Below, one piece after another: positions 13,226 through 15,395 of a stretch of DNA of 15,395 bases. This stretch comes from an uncultured bacterium (GTDB lineage Bacteria > Actinomycetota > Actinomycetes > S36-B12), in contig CAIVQM010000260.1 of NCBI GenBank assembly GCA_903908025.1, positions 1 through 15,395 on the forward strand, in the 5' to 3' direction. Each line of letters begins with the position of its first letter. Positions within the stretch are counted from its first letter, which is position 1. The notes under the pieces were generated by a model that saw nothing but the letters and a program-made list of their open reading frames with translations, was not told where the DNA came from and ran no database searches. Position numbers and translations under genes: made by a program.

Positions 13226-14020
13226 ATGACGACGATCACAGCACCGGAAGCGACACCCGACCAGACCCGGCAGTTGAGCAAGTTGCGGCGGCTCAATGTC
13301 ATCGCTGGATTCGCCCATCTGGTGCAACTCATCCTGATCCTGGCCCTGGCGAATGACTTCGCGCTTCCGGTGACCGCCGCCTACATGGAGGGGCCGCCCG
13401 GGACTCCCTCTGCTGCCCCTGTGGTGCTCTTCGAGTCACGCATCGCAATCGGAGTCGCGATCTTCTTCGCGCTCTCTGCGTTGTTCCACTTCCTGGTGGC
13501 CAGTCCCCTGTTCTACCGCCGCTACGCCGCTGGCCTCGTTGCTCAGCACAACTACTTCCGGTGGGTCGAATACTCCATCAGCTCGTCGGTCATGATCGTG
13601 CTCATCGCGCAGATCGTGGGCATCAGTGATGCGGCTGCCTTGATCGCGATCTTTGGCGTCAACGCGTCGATGATCCTGTTCGGGTGGCTGCAGGAGAAGT
13701 ACGAGACGCCGGGCGACGGCGGGTGGCTGCCATTCATCTTCGGCTGCATCGCCGGCATCGTTCCGTGGCTGGTCGTGTTGCTCTACGTGATTGCACCGGG
13801 GGCGAAGTCGGCGGCTGAACCGCCAGCATTCGTATACGGAATCATCATCTCGCTGTTCATCTTCTTCAACATCTTCGCCATCGTGCAGTGGCTGCAGTAC
13901 AAGCGCGTTGGTCGGTGGGCCAACTACCTGAATGGCGAGCGCACGTACATCGTGCTGAGCCTGGTGGCGAAGTCGCTGCTGGCGTGGCAGATCTTCGCGG
14001 GCACCCTGGCGCCGTCCTAG
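13226..14020 (+). CDS. Heliorhodopsin
   Basis: A 264-residue seven-helix retinal protein of the heliorhodopsin family, which lies in the membrane inverted relative to type-1 rhodopsins and shows a long photocycle without known ion pumping. Hallmarks are all visible: RRLNVIAGFAHLVQ in helix 1 (His31), ALFHFLVASP (His88), YFRWVEYSISSSVMIVLIAQ with counterion Glu115, IFGVNASMILFGWLQEKYE, a GCIAGIVPWL helix, NIFAIVQWLQY, and YIVLSLVAKSLLAWQ with the Schiff-base Lys249. Spacing between Glu115 and Lys249 (134) equals that between E107 and K241 of HeR 48C12, and both histidines share the same offset of 8. ATG 13226 was preferred over GTG 13196; GACGAT lies 6 bases upstream. It follows the AhpD-like pair and ends on a CTAG shared with the convergent amidotransferase gene. 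No retinal-forming dioxygenase is in the window. Confidence 0.97.
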   Translation: MTTITAPEATPDQTRQLSKLRRLNVIAGFAHLVQLILILALANDFALPVTAAYMEGPPGTPSAAPVVLFESRIAIGVAIFFALSALFHFLVASPLFYRRYAAGLVAQHNYFRWVEYSISSSVMIVLIAQIVGISDAAALIAIFGVNASMILFGWLQEKYETPGDGGWLPFIFGCIAGIVPWLVVLLYVIAPGAKSAAEPPAFVYGIIISLFIFFNIFAIVQWLQYKRVGRWANYLNGERTYIVLSLVAKSLLAWQIFAGTLAPS

Positions 14021-14676
14021 GTCGCTGCGGTCTGCTCGAGGAATGTGTCGAGCAGAGCCCGTGCGCGCAGTGCGTTGAGGGCTGAGTCGTCGCTCAAGGC
14101 GCCGACAATCGGTTGGTACTGCTCGGGGGTTGCCCCAAGGGCAATTGCCATGCGCTCGAGTGTGTCGGGTGTGACCTCGATGTGCGGCTGCAGCCCCCAC
14201 GCGTTGCCCACGCGGAAGGCCAGATCGGCGTGGTCGAGGGAGCCGAGCAGCTCAGCGCCCGGGGGCGCCGTGATGGCGTCGTTGTGCCAGACGGTCCAAC
14301 GACCGTCGCCGAGGGCTGCATGCGGTGTGTCGGCGTCGACCGGCACATAGCCGCGGAACTCACCGGGCATGCGCCGGACGCTGCCGCCCAGAGCGGTAGC
14401 CAGTACCTGAGCGCCGAAGCACAGGCCGAGGTAGGGCCTGCCCTGAGCGACCCATGCGCCTACGGCCGCAATCTCCGCATTGGCGTCCGCATCACGGAAT
14501 CCCGGTACGACCGAGGCCGGCGATCCCATGATGATGAGCAGATCACCGGCGGGTATCGACGAGCGCTGCTCTCGGAAGACGCGCACGATCGAGAAACCGC
14601 TATCGACAAGCCACGGTTCGAGGTGCCCGAGTTCGCCGGCTATCCAGTCATGTGACAGGACGACCGCTGTGGGCAT
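14017..14676 (-). CDS. Class I glutamine amidotransferase-like protein
   Basis: A 219-residue cytosolic protein of the class I glutamine amidotransferase fold (GMP-synthase-like stand-alone GATase). The nucleophile elbow is YLGLCFGAQVLA with Cys86; His165 and Glu167 in GLQPHIEVT complete the triad. LLIIMGSPASV (~46-56) matches the usual 'GsP.sv' oxyanion strand, and WHNDAI (~130-135) the H.D loop. The acceptor of the ammonia is unknown; there is no synthetase partner nearby. The start at 14676 gives a normal N-terminus (PTAVVLSHDW), lying 4 bases after the stop of the META-domain gene, so the two are probably co-transcribed. A longer frame to 14793 is only antisense overlap with that gene. 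Its stop overlaps the heliorhodopsin stop. Heliorhodopsins elsewhere have been linked to glutamine metabolism, but here that is only suggestive. Confidence 0.85.
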   Translation of the reverse strand: MPTAVVLSHDWIAGELGHLEPWLVDSGFSIVRVFREQRSSIPAGDLLIIMGSPASVVPGFRDADANAEIAAVGAWVAQGRPYLGLCFGAQVLATALGGSVRRMPGEFRGYVPVDADTPHAALGDGRWTVWHNDAITAPPGAELLGSLDHADLAFRVGNAWGLQPHIEVTPDTLERMAIALGATPEQYQPIVGALSDDSALNALRARALLDTFLEQTAAT

Positions 14677-14680
14677 CCCG

Positions 14681-15085
14681 TCAGTTTGCCACGAACCGCA
14701 CGACGTCCTTGATGGTGAAGACCTTGAGGACCTTCTTCGTCGCGATGAAGCTCTGGGCAGCCTGCATCTTGAACAGGAAACTGGCCTCGGCATCCATCTG
14801 CGGCTCTGGGCACATCATCATCGTCGAGGCCAGCGGGCCGATCTCGATCCGGTCACCGTCGACGGTGTAGCCACCCGCGAATCGGTTGCAGCCGGAGTCG
14901 CCGTAGACCTTGCCGTCGGCAGTGAAGGTGATGGTCTGCGCGATGCCCGCGGTCTTCGTGCGCCAGTCGCCCACGGGGCTGCGCAGCGCGGAACCGGTGT
15001 CGCCGGCCATGGCGGGGGCTGCCGTGGCCAGCAGGATGCCGGTGATGATGGTGGAGGCCAGGAGGCCCCTGCGTGCTCGTGTCAT
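14681..15085 (-). CDS. Secreted META-domain (HslJ-like) protein
   Basis: A 134-residue exported protein. A signal peptide covers ~1-27 (MTRARR, hydrophobic core, cleavage after AMA). The mature part is a META domain (HslJ/heat-shock lipoprotein family): G.W........TITFTADGKVYGDSGCN (~39-67), GGYTVDGDRIEIGPLASTMMMCP (~71-93) and an E..FL..M helix. Cys66 and Cys92 occupy the conserved positions of GCN and M.C. No lipobox cysteine is present, so it is not a lipoprotein. The domain is associated with stress and motility proteins in other bacteria, but no biochemical role is established. ATG 15085 was chosen over 15127 because only it gives a proper signal peptide, with a G-rich stretch (GGGACGG) just upstream. 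It heads a two-gene run with the amidotransferase gene. Confidence 0.85.
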   Translation of the reverse strand: MTRARRGLLASTIITGILLATAAPAMAGDTGSALRSPVGDWRTKTAGIAQTITFTADGKVYGDSGCNRFAGGYTVDGDRIEIGPLASTMMMCPEPQMDAEASFLFKMQAAQSFIATKKVLKVFTIKDVVRFVAN

Positions 15086-15182
15086 GTCTACCGTCCCTGA
15101 ATCGGTGATGGTTTGACAATACGTCACAAATCGCCGTGCGTCAGCCCCAGCGGGTGGGGATTCGAAGATGGCATCGGATGGC

Positions 15183-15188
15183 TAGGGT
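15183..15188 (+). promoter_or_regulatory. -10 element TAGGGT of a leaderless promoter
   Basis: TAGGGT (TANNNT) ends 6 bases before the GTG at 15195, in the same layout as the other leaderless genes here. No Shine-Dalgarno is present. Confidence 0.45.
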
Positions 15189-15194
15189 TCTCGC

Positions 15195-15395
15195 GTGTTC
15201 TCCCTCACTGCACATGCTGACGATTCCGGAACCGCCGTGCTGGCGGCAGGCGCTCGTGCGGCGATGACGATGTCCGGCGGTGACGGCGAGGGCGTGGGGC
15301 TTGTCGTCCGGCAGCTCGCTGTCGACGCGCGTCGACGATTGAGCGGCGGGGAGGAGGACGACACCCTGCACCTCTCGGGCACCGTGCGCGGCACC
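15195..15395 (+). CDS. 5' part of a gene running off the right edge, unrecognised
   Basis: An open frame from GTG 15195 to the window end (67 codons, no stop). The product starts VFSLTAHADDSGTAV, continues with an Ala/Gly-rich helix and GLVVRQLAVDARRRL, and then a strand DTLHLSGTV. No family is recognised. Support comes from the TAGGGT box 6 bases before the start, the absence of stops, and divergence from the META-domain gene with a 109-base gap. The opposite strand also has open frames here, which look like shadows. Confidence 0.45.
   Translation, partial: MFSLTAHADDSGTAVLAAGARAAMTMSGGDGEGVGLVVRQLAVDARRRLSGGEEDDTLHLSGTVRGT

Noticed and set aside
14677..14793. N-terminal extension of the amidotransferase gene
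   Set aside because: It overlaps the META-domain gene in another frame and gives a Ser/Arg-rich tail. ATG 14676 gives the normal fold start.
1..15395. CRISPR arrays, insertion sequences and toxin-antitoxin pairs
   Set aside because: No regularly spaced direct repeats, transposase motifs or small paired toxin/antitoxin frames were found by reading both strands. The only repeats are protein-level (YVTN blades and the duplicated secreted unit).

Overview
The window looks like chromosomal DNA of a high-GC actinobacterium, probably an aquatic, light-exposed lineage. That placement is inferred from the GC-rich codon usage, frequent GTG starts, several start codons sitting 6-7 bases after a TANNNT box with no Shine-Dalgarno sequence (leaderless genes), a clear heliorhodopsin gene and a carotenoid-biosynthesis membrane protein. 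No transposase, integrase, CRISPR array or rRNA is visible. There is no gene-free stretch longer than about 215 bases.

Left edge (1-160): bases 34-75 match the 3' part of an actinobacterial tRNA-Leu (variable arm, T arm, acceptor strand), but the D and anticodon arms are missing. A strong 14-bp hairpin follows. This could be the scar (att site) of a tRNA-targeted integrative element lying to the left, or a tRNA relic.

Region 161-6437 is rich in exported proteins. It holds a secreted protein with an internal duplication (minus), a CruF/DUF422 carotenoid protein (minus), a C-type-lectin-like secreted protein (minus), a small cytosolic protein resembling bacterial eRF1-like 'translational machinery' proteins (plus), a DUF1566-like secreted protein (plus), and a secreted YVTN beta-propeller with a C-terminal Fn3-like domain (minus). 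The lectin-like and DUF1566-like proteins share a short two-cysteine C-terminal module that appears nowhere else in the window.

Region 6523-12269 holds a small beta-barrel protein (allene-oxide-cyclase/dirigent-like), a small TylF-like methyltransferase (minus), a 72-residue hypothetical protein, and then a minus-strand run: HAD phosphatase, membrane PAS-GGDEF-EAL protein with a degenerate GGDEF site and intact EAL site, and an MFS transporter translationally coupled to it by a GTGA overlap.

Region 12286-14020 is the most interesting: a plus-strand run of two overlapping AhpD/carboxymuconolactone-decarboxylase-like proteins (the first lacking the redox CxxC, the second carrying it) followed 59 bases later by heliorhodopsin. 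Beyond it, on the minus strand, are a secreted META-domain (HslJ-like) protein and a class I glutamine amidotransferase. The heliorhodopsin and amidotransferase genes converge and share a palindromic CTAG as both stop codons. A plus-strand gene with a leaderless GTG start runs off the right edge.
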